A stretch of 64,000 nucleotides of DNA from Torreya grandis (GCA_037957365.1 JARHVA010000458.1:5051001-5115000), one strand, 5' to 3'; positions 11,421 to 23,655 are shown, counted from the stretch's first letter. Program-made: numbers and translations. Notes: generated by a model not told the origin, from the sequence alone.

Positions 11421-12820
11421 TAGCTAGAGGATCATCATATTCAACTCCTTCTTATAAGTGTTCTTCTCAACATCAGGCCTTATCGCTACCCATTTTAGCA
11501 AAATAATGATATTGAGATGCTCATTTGAGACTTATTAAAGCAGGGCATTATTCACCCCAGTTCTAGCCCATATTCTTCCCCAGTTCTCCTTATTAAAAAA
11601 AAAGATGGGTCATGGTACCTCTGTATTGACTTCCATGCACTTAATCACATCATAATCAAGGATAAGTTTCCAATCCCTATTATTGATGAGCTTCTTGATG
11701 AGCTTTATGGCACTCATTTTTTTTCTAGGTTAGATCTCCACTATGGATATCACTAGATCTGACTTCATAAGGATGATATCCCTAAGAAAACTTTTTGCAC
11801 ACATGATGGCCACTATGAGTTTTTGGTCATTCCCTTTGGCCTCACTAATGCTCCTTCAACATTCTAAGCATTAATAAATAAAATATTTTAGCCCTACCTA
11901 TAGAAATTCATTTTAGTCTTCTTTAACAATATCCTCATCTATATTAAAACATGGTCTAAGCATCTCCAACATCTAGAGCTTGCATTGCAACTTCTCTCTA
12001 AACATCATCTTTATGCAAAATAATCCAAATGTACTTTTGGCCAAGATGAAGTGGAGTATCTTAGGCATATTGTTTCATCCCAAAAAGTCTAGGTAGATCT
12101 TAAAAAAATAGTTGCCATGACAAATTGGCCTTATCCTCAGATACTCAAAATCCTCCATAGTTTTTTGGGGCTGACTGGATACTATCACAAGTTTGTCAAG
12201 GATTATAGGAATATTGTAACTCTGCTAATAACTATGTTGAAAAAGGATGATTTTATATGGATACAAGATATTAAGTGTGCATTTGAAGAATTAAAATAAG
12301 CTATGTGTACTACACCTATTCTAGCTATGCTAGATTTTTCCAAGACCTTCATTATTGAGAGTGATGTTTATGACAATGGACTTGGTGTTGTTCTCCTCCA
12401 AGAAGGATAATCCATTTCATTCAACAACAAAGCTCTTTTTGGCAAGAATTTAGTACTCTTTACTTATGAGAAGGAAATGATGGCCTTTTTTCATTCAATA
12501 CAAAATTGGTGGCCATACCTACTAGGGAATCTTTTTACATCAAAACTGATCACTAGAGTTTGATATATTTCTTGGAATAATGGGTCTCCACTCCATCACA
12601 ATAAAAATGGGTTAGTAAACTCATGGGTTATGATTATGAGATCACTTATAAGAAGGGTAAGGACAATATTGTGGCTGATGATCTATCTTACACATTTGTA
12701 AACCAAGCTTCCATTTCATCTATTTCCATGCCTATTCTAAATTGGTTGGACACTGTACAACAAGGGTATGTCAATGAATCTTTATTATATCAAATCATTC
12801 AATAGTTGGACACTAATCCC
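11421..12820 (+). pseudogene. Reverse transcriptase and RNase H of element C (decayed)
   Basis: RT motifs in order include a decayed [11 protein letters not shown] near 11725, [15 protein letters not shown] near 11820-11865, and the catalytic box near 11919-11940, which reads FFNNILIY instead of FFDDILIY: both metal-binding aspartates are now Asn. The RNase H stretch starts near 12300. Its C-terminal part at 12623-12805 contains MGYDYEITYKKGKDNIVADDLS, the usual GKxNxVADALS end. RT would copy the element RNA to cDNA; this copy is dead. Confidence 0.75.
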
Positions 12821-13680
12821 TCTAGTGTACTACATTATTTTTGGGATGGAGCTTCTCTATGATATAAGGGTCATCTAGTGCTTCCCCAGACCACATATCT
12901 TTAGTAGGCTATATTCTATGAACTTCATGCTTCTCCATTTGTAGGGTACTGAGGGTTTCTCAAAACTTATTAGCAGACATGATGCAACTTCTTTTAGAAT
13001 GGAATGAAAAATACAATTCAACATATTGTGGCTAAATGTGATACCTACCAATGCAACAAGAGTGAAACAACACTCATCCCTAGGTTTCTTGAACCCTTTC
13101 CCATATTTACTAGAATTTAGATCGATATTTTTATGGATTTCATTGAGGGGATCCCTAAATTTGGAGGGAAAATAGTGATCTTGGTTGTGGTTGATCACCT
13201 CTCTAAATATAATCATTTTTGTGCCCTCAATAATCCCTATACTACCTCCATAGTCGCATAAATTTTTTTGGACCAAATTTTTTGTCTTCATGGCATTTCT
13301 TCATCCATTATCTTCAATCGTGATGAAACCTTCACTAGTAATTTTTGGACAAAACTATTTCACTGTACTAATACTCAACTAAAGATGAGTTCTAGCTATC
13401 ATCCCCAATTAGATGGGCACACTAAAATTATCAACAAATGCTTGGAGACTTTCTTTCATTGTTTCACCTTAGAATAATAATATTAGTAGGAAAAGTGGAC
13501 CTCTTACCACACTTCAACCAAATGACTCCCTATGAAGTAGTCTATGGTTAGGTACCACTAGTTCTCCTTCCATACACCCCACTAGTTCATTAGTTCAAGT
13601 GGTCAACATGCTTCTTTAAACCTAAGATCAAATCCTCAGCACCATATGGGACAATCTTCATATGGCACAAAATGGAATGA
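12821..13680 (+). pseudogene. Integrase of element C (decayed)
   Basis: The HHCC region spans about 12900-13060 (ELHASPFVGY..., CDTYQCNKSE). The DDE core runs from DIFMDFIEGIPKFGGK near 13120 to NRDETFTSNFW near 13320 and SSSYHPQLDGHTKIINKCLET near 13390-13450. The third catalytic residue is Lys (HTKIIN) where active enzymes have Glu (QTEVVN). A minus-strand open frame over 12875-13291 is antisense to this domain and not a separate gene. Confidence 0.75.
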
Positions 13681-14154
13681 AATAATATGTTGATCAACAC
13701 CATTTTAAGTGTAGTTTTCAAGTAGGTGATATGGTTTTTATTCACTTGCATCCATACAAGTAATCCTCCCTAAAAGTCAAAGGTCATCATAAGCTAGATC
13801 CCAAATTTTATGGGCCCTATAAGGTTCTCCAAAATATTGGGTCAGTTTCTTATAAGCTGGATCTCCCACCCTCTTCTCAAGTTCACCCAGTATTTCATGT
13901 CTCTTGTCTAAAGAAAGTTCTTGGTACAAATATTAGAGTGCAGACTATTTTACCAAAACTTGATAATGAAGGATATATCCTTCTTGAGATAGAGGCAATC
14001 TTGGATAGGTGCAAATGCCAAATACACTCTCACTCCATCATAGAGGTTTAAATTCAGTGACACAAAATGTAACCAAAGGATGCAACATGAGAACCACTAT
14101 TTCAGATTCAACACCGATTCCCACATCTAAAGCTTTGAGGACAAACCCTTTTCT
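13681..14154 (+). pseudogene. Integrase C-terminus and chromodomain remnant of element C
   Basis: The GPY/F-like part is at about 13800-13900 (FYGPYKVLQNIGSVSYKLDL). From about 13975 the frame gives EAILDRCKCQIHSHSIIEV, then KDATxEPLFQIQ, which follows the chromodomain order (PEAILDRR...EYLVKW...EDATWE). The key Trp codons around the aromatic cage are mutated to stops or lost. In functional chromoviruses this domain directs integration to heterochromatin. Confidence 0.6.
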
Positions 14155-14167
14155 AAGAGGGAGGTGA
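14155..14167 (+). other. Polypurine tract of element C
   Basis: AAGAGGGAGGTGA abuts the first base of the 3' LTR at 14168, the position where plus-strand DNA synthesis is primed. Confidence 0.8.
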
Positions 14168-14490
14168 TGTTATAAACTTGTGCTACCCCTTCTCTTTATT
14201 TTTTTAGTGTAATAGTTGCTATAGATGCATATGCTTTGTAAGTCATCTCGTGAGCATTTTATTTTATCCCACATTCATGGGAAGTAGTAGTTTCTTAGAT
14301 TAGATTTAGTATATAAGCTAGTGTTAAGGCTAATGAAGGCATCCAAAAATTCATTATATTGATATTTCTCAAAGTAGGTTGTCCCCTCGAAGTGGCCTAT
14401 GATCAATATAATCATTTTAGTGACTCTGCTAATTTTATCAATCTATTATTTCATGCATTTTTATCAATTTGTTGTAGGAGGATCCTCTCA
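14168..14490 (+). repeat. 3' LTR of element C
   Basis: 323 bp, beginning TGTTATAAACT and ending CCTCTCA. It is collinear with 8498-8820. The element A sequence resumes right after the 5-bp target duplication. Confidence 0.9.
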
Positions 14491-14495
14491 CCTTA

Positions 14496-14998
14496 TGTAG
14501 CACTTCTTGTCAAGGAAGAATTTCAGTGGTTATTATCCATTAAATCTATCTAACCCATTGATTATCCTCAATGTGTATCTAACATAGTACCTATCATAAA
14601 GCCCATAATAGGACTACATGTTTGTACCAACTTTTGCAATCTTAATATTAATTATCCAAAATATGATTTCCCCTTCCTAATATTGATGAGCTCATAGATC
14701 TCACTATAGGACATGAAATATTTTCACTCATGGATGGATTTTATGGTTATAATCATATCCTTATCACCCTAAAAGATCAACATAAAACCTCTTTTATTAA
14801 TTTATGGGGGAATTTTTGCTATAGGGTCATGCCTTTTGGATTAAAGAACATAAGAACAATTTACTAGCATGAAATGACTTATATTTTCCATGATTTAATT
14901 CATAAAATCATTGAATATTATGATGATGATCCCCTTGGAAAATCTAGGTATCTTAAGGATCACCTATCTATCTTTCAGTAAATCTTCACTTGTTTTAT
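14496..14998 (+). pseudogene. Reverse transcriptase of element A, continued
   Basis: The frame resumes in the same RT motif that element C broke (VALLVKEEFQWLLSIK after KMHPH at 8497). Further motifs are DYPQCVSNIVPIIKP, VCTNFCNLN, FPFL..., SLMDGFYGYNHI, VMPFGLKN and HDLIHKIIEYYDDDP, the decayed YVDD catalytic box near 14920-14930. Palm and fingers are thus nearly complete. RNase H is absent: the frame stops at the hairpin starting at 14999. Confidence 0.7.
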
Positions 14999-15102
14999 CA
15001 AAGACAATGGAGAAGACTACCATTGAACCCCCACTTATAAATCACACCTCATAGTGTGATTTATAAGTGGGGGTTCAATGGTATTCTTCTCCATTATCTT
15101 TG
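14999..15102. repeat. Near-perfect 104-bp hairpin at an RNase H deletion breakpoint
   Basis: The arms 14999-15047 and 15054-15102 are reverse complements over 49 bp with two mismatches; the loop is six bases. To the left the sequence encodes the end of RT, to the right the start of integrase HHCC, and all of RNase H is missing. The left arm can be read as the RT stretch around the LNP motif with a one-base loss, so the right arm looks like an inverted copy of it. Confidence 0.8.
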
Positions 15103-16205
15103 AAGCTCTAAATCAAATCTCAAAATCAAAGAAATGCATGATGGAATATGTGGAAACAATTTTAATGGTTTAACTATCACCAAGAAGATTGTGTGACTAG
15201 GTTATTATTAGCCCATGGTGAATCGAGACTATTATGAGTATGTTAATAAATGCATGAAGTGATAACAACATGAAAACTTATCCCATATCCATATTCATAC
15301 ATTACAAGGAGCCAAATACTTATGGAATTTATCTCAATGGGGTTCAGAGCTTATAGGTTAAATTAATCCTAAACCTTCCCAGTGACATAGCTTTATCAAA
15401 ATTGCTACCGAATATTTCACTAAATGGATGAAATCCATTGCTATTATTTTGACCAAGGAAGATAAGATTGTTGATTTCATTAATCATCACATCATATGTC
15501 ATTTTTGTGTCCCACAGAAAATCATTATAGATAATGGTAAATATTTTAAAAATAAGCAAGTCCAAAAATCGTGTGATTCTTTTGGCATTAAATTGAGATT
15601 TTCATGACCTTATTATCCACAAGCTAATGGAAAATCTAAAGCATCAAACAAAACCATTATTAATATGTTAACCAATATAGTTAATGAGGAAATAAATTAT
15701 TGGAATCTTCGCATACCTTTTGCTTTGTGGGTTTATCAAACTAATATTCGAACCCCTGCAGAGGAGACCCCTTTTCTTTGGTCCATGGTACTAAAGTAGT
15801 TCTCCCTTTAGAAGTCCAAATTCCTTCCCTTCAAATATTTCTTAAGGATATAATTTTTGAAAAGGATTACCATTAAGAATTATTAGCACAACTAGAAATT
15901 TTAGATGAGCATCAAGCCACAACCTTTGATCAACTTCATGTATATCAAGAATGGATAAAACATGCATATAATTAACATTTAAAAGAATGAGAATTTAATA
16001 TCAATGACCTTGTTCTTAAATAAAATCAACATGTCACAAATATGGAAAGAATTAAATGAGGAAAGTTTACTTCAAATTGGCTTGGACCCTATATTATCAA
16101 TCATAAATATGGATCTGGGGCATATCATTTGGCCTCCCTCGATAGAAAAATAGAACATGAACCTCTTAATGATTTGCATCCGCATCCTTTCTACTATTAA
16201 TAATC
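15103..16205 (+). pseudogene. Integrase of element A (decayed)
   Basis: The zinc-binding region at about 15150-15290 gives NNFNGLTITKKIV, LGYY.PMVNRDYYEYVNKC, QQHENLSH. The core follows: INPKPSQ...IKIATEYFTKWMKSIA near 15370-15440, IIIDNGKYFKNK near 15525, and YYPQANGKSKASNKTI near 15612-15660, where the expected catalytic Glu is Lys. The sequence ends around 16205 after a GHIIWPP-like C-terminus. Several frameshifts are present. Confidence 0.7.
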
Positions 16206-17640
16206 CTATTGTAAACACTAGTCAACATAATTTATGTTCAAATATTATCCCTTATCTCTATACATATCACATAGCGATCAAGAATCATGTGGATTTATAG
16301 CAGTATACCCATTTTATCCTTAAATATAGACACCCTAACTCTGTTCATAACATTTTTTCATGGATTATCTCTACTCAAAACATAGTGGATTTTTGAATCA
16401 TTATTTCCTAGATTTCTTCACCCTAAAAGCTTATTTGAAAGGAATAACACATGGCCTTATTTCATGGCTTATGAAAACACCCTAGGTGGCCTTAAATATA
16501 ATCCATGTCAAAAAGGTTAATTTGAGATACAAAGTCAAGAAAAATCAAAATGGTAGACTGATCCCTCGAAGGAAAGATTTTATATAAATTAAGAAAAAAT
16601 CAAAACTATAGACTGATCCTTTGAAGGACAACTACTGAAATATATATATCTAAACATGTAGACCACTCCCTTGAAGGATGGCTATGTGCCTATGATTTAG
16701 AAAAAATTTCGCATTGACATTTAAAAAAACTATAAAATCAAAATTATATCCCATGAAAGCTTCCTGAATTGATCAACTCTCCTAAATTTGTAGATTTATT
16801 GCATTGATCAGTCTACATATATCCATGGATTAGATTAAGGTTGAACAACTTGAAAACATAAAAAAACATGTGTATACCTGAAGAGTTGAGCTTTTCCCCC
16901 ATTCCTACATGAAAATCCCATTTTAAAACAAAATATTTGTGAATTTAGTTAACAAGAGATTGTTAAGTGATTTTTATTAACATTGAATAAAATGACATAT
17001 ATGCTAAAACAATAACATGCCTAGATTTGGTTAGGGTCCAAGCCAATTATGAGTCATGCATCCTTAATCAATTAATATAGAAACCATTTTATCATAAATT
17101 TCAAATATTTAAATTCATGTAAAATCATAGCATAATTTAAAAATCCATAGTCAAACATGATATGAAATCCCATCCATATAATCTAATTAGTATAATCAAA
17201 ATAAAAAATTCCTATAAACACCATCCATGTAATATAAAATCCATAACCATAGACATCATAAGTTAGTGCATGTTTGAAAATCCATAATCCATCACAAATC
17301 CATTAACACACATACACATAAATCCATAATCAATATAATAATCTAAAGTAACATCACATGATCTAAACATCATAATCCATGTAAACACCATACAATCAAT
17401 ATAACCCATGATATAAATAAAATCAAATGCAATCTAAACATAATCCACACAATCCAAATATAAAATCACATAACACATGTTCATGTAATAAATGTGTGTA
17501 ACAAATACTCATGAATCTATATATCTATAAAATTAAATGCACATCATAAAAATATCATATAAAATATATATACAAAACTAATCCATATAGTTAGCCATAT
17601 ATATGAATACTCAATGAACTGGATCCAGTTTAGGTAGATA
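16206..17640 (+). other. 3' untranslated region of element A with short repeats
   Basis: No coding is supported. At about 16552-16675 three diverged copies of a motif (AGACTGATCCYTYGAAGGA) recur at roughly 60-bp spacing. From about 17050 to 17620 the DNA is very AT-rich, with many recurrences of ATAATCCAT/ATCCATGTAA-type words. Such degenerate repeats are common in Tat 3' regions. Confidence 0.5.
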
Positions 17641-19330
17641 TCCACTCCAACTCCTCAACTATCACCTCCATATGTTCTCCCATCCCTCCTATCTCTCCCT
17701 TGTGGTACACTCCCCATACTAGTTGTGGTAGTCTATGTCCACCATGGAGTCCAACCTTGCATATCTATATGGATGGCATATCTAGGAACCTATGGAAACT
17801 ACTTTGTCATAATTTTCTCATAATATAAAAGCTCTATCACCACATCTTGATATCTATCCATGCTCATTGTACTTGGATTACCCATCCTCCTACCTTGTAC
17901 CCCTCTCCCTATAGTGGATCTTGATACATTTCTCCCACTACATCCCTTGCTAGTACTCAAACCCTCTTATGCTACTCATGATACCTATGCCACACTTGGC
18001 ATGCCTCTTCATAACTCTAATGTAATGTATCATATCATCCATATAACTATATCAAGCTCACTTGTATCTAGTCCTACTCAAATACAACTTTAGAATACTA
18101 TGCCTGAGCTACATCCCTCTCCACTATCAGTACCTATATGTCTACATCCCCCTCCCCATCTCCTCCTATGGCCTCCACATCCACCATATTTAATCTCTAC
18201 CACACCACCTATCCTATCCTCTTCTAAGCTAGTCTACCCACCATAAGAAGTATGAATTAGTAACTCCATAATCATTCACACCTACTCCTTCTATCTCCTC
18301 CTCTCCCAAAAGCTCTAACTCTATCACCTGTGGCTCAGACTACTCCCCTCTGAGTCATCCCTCCTATAAATTTGTGGTGCCTTAGGTATATCCTAATACA
18401 TCCCAAAATATCATTACACATGCCCAAACTAAAATATATCCACATGATCTATGCATTTCCCTTATAACCACCTCACCCACTAACTATCATTAGCTCCATC
18501 TCTATCCCTAACTAGGTTGAAAATCTAACGTATGGCTTCTATATCACCTAATCCTCCTCTAAATCTTCCAAAACCTATCTATATTACTCTTAGTTGTAAA
18601 ATATCCCATCTCCATGTGGATAGGCAAAGTCATCCCTCCATCGTAGAAACCCCAAACTAAATGTAAACTGATGCCATCCCATCCATGGTAGCCCTAGTGG
18701 CTACACTACTTTGATGTGCTCATACACCCAACACTATAGAACATAGGTCACATCTAGACTAAAGTGCCTCTATGTCCTCCATTCCCATAGCTCCCTATAT
18801 ATCTATGCTAGTAATGATAGAGCCCAAGCAAATACTATCTGATGTTTGCACATGTCTTCTATCACACCTGTCATGCTCCATGAGAATGTCCCACCACTAG
18901 AATCATGTAGTATATAGTAGGAGATGGCCAACATCATCATAGTGATTACCCATATCCCATCCCTATCTTTATTATGTAAGACCTCAAAGTTGAAACCTCT
19001 CACTATAAATATAATTTCTACAACATCATCCCCATACAACCATGTTAATGTTATTGCCCATCCTCTCTCATTTACCAGAGTAATCTCTTCTCCCTATACC
19101 ATCAATATCAATATCCTATAGATGTAATTAGAGTCAAGGTTATCTCTTTAATAAACATCCAAAAAGTCCCTATCGATGGATTTCATCACTCTAGTAGTGT
19201 CACAAGTAGACTCTAGTCTTAGTGTACTCAATGATAATGGTATATCCCACCTAATCCTACTACCTTGATATGCTCCCAATCTATATCTCCCATCACCTCT
19301 CATATTCATTCTAGCAATGGTGGTACTCGA
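17641..19330 (-). pseudogene. Antisense ORF of element A resembling the plant mobile domain (PMD)
   Basis: The plus strand here is strikingly G-poor and the minus strand reads as decayed coding. In the 19039-18803 stretch and just beyond it the minus frame contains ILHDSSGGTFSWSM, VFAWALSLLA followed after one stop by IYREL, then CWVYEHIKVV. This order resembles the plant mobile domain patterns FPD-S-G, SWGSAVLAxLYREL and LQLWxYEH. Tat/Ogre elements are known to carry extra antisense ORFs between pol and the 3' LTR, some with PMD. The left portion (17641-18600) would be a low-complexity C-terminus. Stops and frameshifts are numerous. The domain call is from memory of the family and needs a profile search. 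Confidence 0.5.
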
Positions 19331-19425
19331 TCCTATATGGTCAACAATACAAGTGCCTAAAATTTAGGTTCCTTTAGTTTCCTAGCCACTAATCCTATCC
19401 TCTAGGTTTTCCTTACTCCCTAATA

Positions 19426-19580
19426 ATTGGCATTGACTTTAAGGGATCAACACTGATTGGTCCTTGATCATTGTTGATTTTTAGATTGATGTCAATCTAT
19501 CACTAATCAATGGTCTATCTTCAAGGAATTATTATTGATCCACTATGGATTGATGTTGACCATTGATAACCTTAAGCAAT
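19426..19580. repeat. Decayed palindrome cluster in the 3' region of A
   Basis: Units ATTGGCATTGAC, ATCAACACTGAT, ATCATTGTTGAT and ATTGATGTCAAT start at 19426, 19446, 19467 and 19485; further degenerate units continue to about 19580. Spacing is 18-21 bp. They belong to the same motif family as the LTR arrays, although this is outside the LTR. Confidence 0.45.
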
Positions 19581-19665
19581 GTAAAAACCTCTAAAAACTA
19601 GCTAAAAAAACCTAAAAAATAAAAAAATTACAAAATCCTTAAAAACATTTTCCCCTACCTCATCA

Positions 19666-22437
19666 TGTTAGAGGTACAATAATTAAGAGGGGGTGAATCA
19701 GTGAGCTAAGATATTTTAATTACAATTTTAGTCCTTTCAAACTATTAATCAATGAACATATATCAACTTGATCAAGCAACATTAACAAGAGAGCTCATAC
19801 ATTCAATGCATACAGAAAATCAAACACATAACACATAGTTTATGTGGGAAACCCTCATGGGGAATAAAACCCACTCTCAATCCTATGACATAAATGGAAT
19901 ACTATCCTATAATAAATTACAAACAAGATACTGATCAACTCCTTTAGACTTGCATACCTTGATCATATCCTACCGATCGAATGTATTTAGTGAAACACTT
20001 ATTTCACAAGGAGCAAATGCCCCTAAGGAAGACCAAAGCCTTTAGACCCTCCTTTGAATACCTCCACCTTATAAATGATGTCTTTAAAATTTGATGATAG
20101 ATCTCTATTTTCTAACCTCTACACAAACTCTCTTTATCTCAATCAAGCTTCTCACATAGCCATGTCACAAACTCTCTCCTTCTTCCCTCAAACTATCCTC
20201 ATATGCACACTTGGACCTCTTCACATATCCTAAAATTTTAAGAGTACTATGACATTAGGAACATGATCTAAAAGTCATACACATAGTCAACAAACTATTT
20301 TACTCATTAACTCAACCAAAAGGCACACTACCTATACTTCGCTCCACAACTCTCACATGACCTTACACTAGTATCTCTCATATATCTCATATCCAACTCT
20401 AGAAACTAACACATTAGGTTTCACTATATATAAAGAAATAATGAATTAACAATATCAAAATATTTTATTATCATCCACAAAAAATGCCTTCACCCTTAAG
20501 TCATCTCACATGGGTCAAACTTAAGCACAATCTAATTTGAAATAAGCCTGAGTCACTTTTAGGTCCTATGGAGACCCATTCAGCTCTTTGACACTTCATC
20601 AAGCAAACTAAAACATAAGAACACTTTTAAAAAGCATGGATCCATTCCAAATTATATATAGGTCCTCCTTAAGTGCCAACATACATCATAGTATCCTTCT
20701 ACTTAAGCACAAAAAGCTTAAACGCTTATCTATACACATAGTCATTATGAATGAAACCACATTCAACTTCTAAACCATTGTTCATACAACATACAACTGA
20801 AGAATACTTCATAATGCATAAAAAGAATCATTATGGAGTCTACAACATCCCCAATAGCTAATTAAACAAGAGATATCAAAACAACATTAGAACAATCTAA
20901 AATACCCTTGTCAGGTTAATTGTAAAACATGCGCAAACACATAGTCAACTTTGAATCTCAATATCTTTGTCTGCAGACACTTCTAGATCTTAAAATTAGG
21001 TTCATTAGATGGTCCATGAGGTCCTCTTCATAATTTATTTTTATAGCATGAGCAAATTCATATTCTATAGAAAGATATGGATAAATTATTGAGCACTAGT
21101 TTTTCCCGTAACAAATTTAAATATTAAAATGGTGATGGTCACAATTAAACCTTGAATACAATGCTCACATCTCATGTTCTCTTAGCTTAGATTAAAACAT
21201 GCACCATTGATCTTGTTTGATCTTTAAATCATAGGCATAAATGCTCAAACATTAAACCTCATTCACTTTGACCTCATCTCATGCACCCTAAAAACTTTGA
21301 CTCAATGTGCTCTATCAATTTTTATAGACCATTCAGGTATTTATCATGTAGCGTGCACCGTTTGATCAATCTATATGAACACCCACTCATTGTTATATCC
21401 TTACCTTATACCTTTTCTCAGTGATTAAACATTAAAAAATTCTTACCATCTCTATCAATATGCACCATTAGATCATGATATGTATGATTGGTTTTGCACC
21501 ATTGGATTTCCACTAGGTCCAGATCTTTAACATCATACAAATTGACTATGGGGACCAATTGCAATATGTCTAGAAAGACTACTTTGGACCTTAATAACTT
21601 ATTTTGTGCTTAAAAATTTGGACCATATGATCTCCTCACATAGGAGAATCCATCCATATAACAAACTAATCTTAGAACCTTCACACATGAAATATATATT
21701 TCCATTAAAATGCCTTCTCAAAATATTCTGTCATAGAGCCAACTATGCTTAGAATTTGTTTGGGAGACCAACTTTGATCTTACATAACATTTTTTGTGCT
21801 TTAGTGTATGATATCAAATTTATAAAAAATAAACTAGGCTTAAAATTGATCAAACCCATATGATCAGTTTCTATTTACAACTTCACATGTGCAAATTATA
21901 ACACCATCAAAATTCTTACTCAACTTTTCTTATCACATGCAAATTTGGCTAAGTATGGAAAAACACAGTCAAAATGCCTGGGAGCCCAAATTTGCACTCA
22001 CATATCTTTTAGGTGCATGATATTATATTTATCACATAGAAACTAGGTAAAAATGTGATCAAAATCATATGACCAACTCCCCTTGACTCATCCACACATG
22101 GCAATGGTGACATCAACAATCTACGTACTCAAATTTTTTGCCACTAGGCCCAAACTATCTAGATGAAAACTATGGACAACCAGATGAATTCCAATTATGC
22201 ACACAAGATTTCAAAGTATAGATAACATCTTATGGAAAAATTTCTCATGATCAATACTCCATAATAATCCCTAAACTTCTCTAACCATGATAAAACTGAA
22301 GATCAACCAAGACAACTTCAAGGACACTAGGACAAGCTCATTGCACATTTTGTCATTGTTACTTAGGCTTTCAAATCACTTTATCCACTCACAAGGACAC
22401 CTCCATGCACCATGAAATCACCAAAAACTCTCTAATA
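19666..22437 (-). repeat. 3' LTR of element D (2772 bp)
   Basis: Aligns along its length with 26664-29182. The left edge TGTTAGAGG pairs base for base with the other copy. It contains a stretch at about 20745-21010 that is absent from the 5' LTR, which accounts for most of the 250-bp length difference. Confidence 0.85.
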
Positions 22438-22460
22438 ATCTCCCCCTTTGTCATTTATGT
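22438..22460 (-). other. Polypurine tract of element D
   Basis: The minus strand reads GACAAAGGGGGAGAT directly before the 3' LTR, the standard Copia polypurine tract. Confidence 0.8.
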
Positions 22461-23035
22461 CAAAAAACATCATATATAGTAATATACAACTCACCTTCTC
22501 TCTCTTCAAACACTCCCACAATAGGAACTTTCTCCCCCTTTGACACAATGACAAAGTGGGCACCAACTAATATTGAGGACATGAAAATATTATAAATAAG
22601 AAAGGACCATCTTATAAATATGATACAAAATCCCCCTTACCTTGAGCCTACTTATGCTTGTCTTGACAACTTCCTCTTACTCCATGTCAACACTCTCTTC
22701 AATGAAACACTGCAACCAATGAAGAAAGAACACACAAAGCATTAAAATCTGATGGAACTTACAAAGAGACATCTGAGAGGGACTCCCCATAATATTTATG
22801 AGCAATTGCACCACTTTATCATCTTCACATCTACACACAACATGAAGAACCACCGTGTAGGCTTACTATCCTTCTCTCTCAAGACACTTCCATGACCACC
22901 AACTTTGCATATGCACTATAGCTTCTTTACAAACCTCTAGATAAAACTCAATAAATTATTTCTCCTCATAAACCAAAGACCTTTTATTGATTCATAGAGA
23001 AATAAATTATACCCAAGCTTTATATTAGATACTCA
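22461..23035 (-). other. Spacer between RNase H and polypurine tract of element D
   Basis: No domain is recognised. The region is T/C-rich on the plus strand and its minus-strand frames are broken. It includes a second purine-rich tract on the minus strand near 22525-22545 (CAAAGGGGGAGAAAG), which could be a duplicated or secondary polypurine tract. Confidence 0.4.
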
Positions 23036-23655
23036 AATGTATCTTTTGACAATGGTTTGGTCATAATATCTGCATGATGCTCTTTTATAGGCATACTCCA
23101 AATTAACACTTTGATTATTCACTTGTTCTCTCAAGAAATGATATCTAATAGGAATGTGCTTAGTCTTTGAGTGTATAATAGGATTATTTGAGATACTAAT
23201 TACATGAGTGTTGTCATAATAGATATAATAAGGTCTATTTTATCTTACCTTATAATCTTCCAAGTTTATTTCATCCACATGAATTGTGTCCAATAAGAAG
23301 TAGCCACTATATATTAAAGATTTGTAGTTGATAGAGACACTGAGGCTTGCTTCTTACTTAGCTCACACACCAAACATTCCCCCATGAAGAAGACCCCACC
23401 ACTAGTACTTCTCTTATCATCCATACAACCTACCCAATCTGTATCAGTATAAGATTTTAAAGATAATTCTTTACTCTTGGGATACCATAGATCATAATAT
23501 ATGGTGTCTTTGAGATATCTCAATATCCTTTTGATTAATTTTAAGTGAGACTCTCTAGGGTCATATTGAAACATTCCTCCAAGACCTACTACTTGCATGA
23601 TGTCAGGCCTAAAAGTAGTAAAGTACAAAAGACTTCCAATCATGGATCTATACAA
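23036..23655 (-). pseudogene. RNase H of element D (decayed)
   Basis: The minus frame from 23655 contains YRSMIGSLLYFTTFRPDIM, then LKLIKRILRYLKDT, SYTDTDWVGCMDDKRSTSGGVFFMG. These are Copia RT-C-terminal and RNase H signatures (YRSLVGSLLY, ADxDWAGCxDDRKSTSG). It continues in another frame with HIPIRYHFLREQV near 23100-23160. The catalytic Asp of TDTDW is kept, but frameshifts break the end. Confidence 0.8.

Larger units (their letters stand above)
8498..14490 (+). mobile_element. Element C: Reina-like chromovirus (Ty3/gypsy), 5993 bp
   Basis: Two 323-bp LTRs (8498-8820, 14168-14490) flank gag, protease, RT, RNase H, integrase and a chromodomain remnant. A decayed iMet PBS follows the first LTR and a polypurine tract precedes the second. 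The target duplication is CCTCA (8493-8497) versus CCTTA (14491-14495), one transition apart. Short LTRs, about 6 kb length, the iMet PBS and the C-terminal chromodomain indicate the Reina group. By eye the LTRs differ at about 40 positions. The element sits exactly within the RT of A. Confidence 0.88.

Noticed and set aside
12875..13291. 138-residue minus-strand frame
   Set aside because: Lies exactly antisense to the recognisable integrase of element C; no domain of its own.
17860..18093. Plus-strand Leu/Pro-rich frame
   Set aside because: The region is G-poor on the plus strand, so stops are rare by composition; the minus strand gives the more convincing coding signal.
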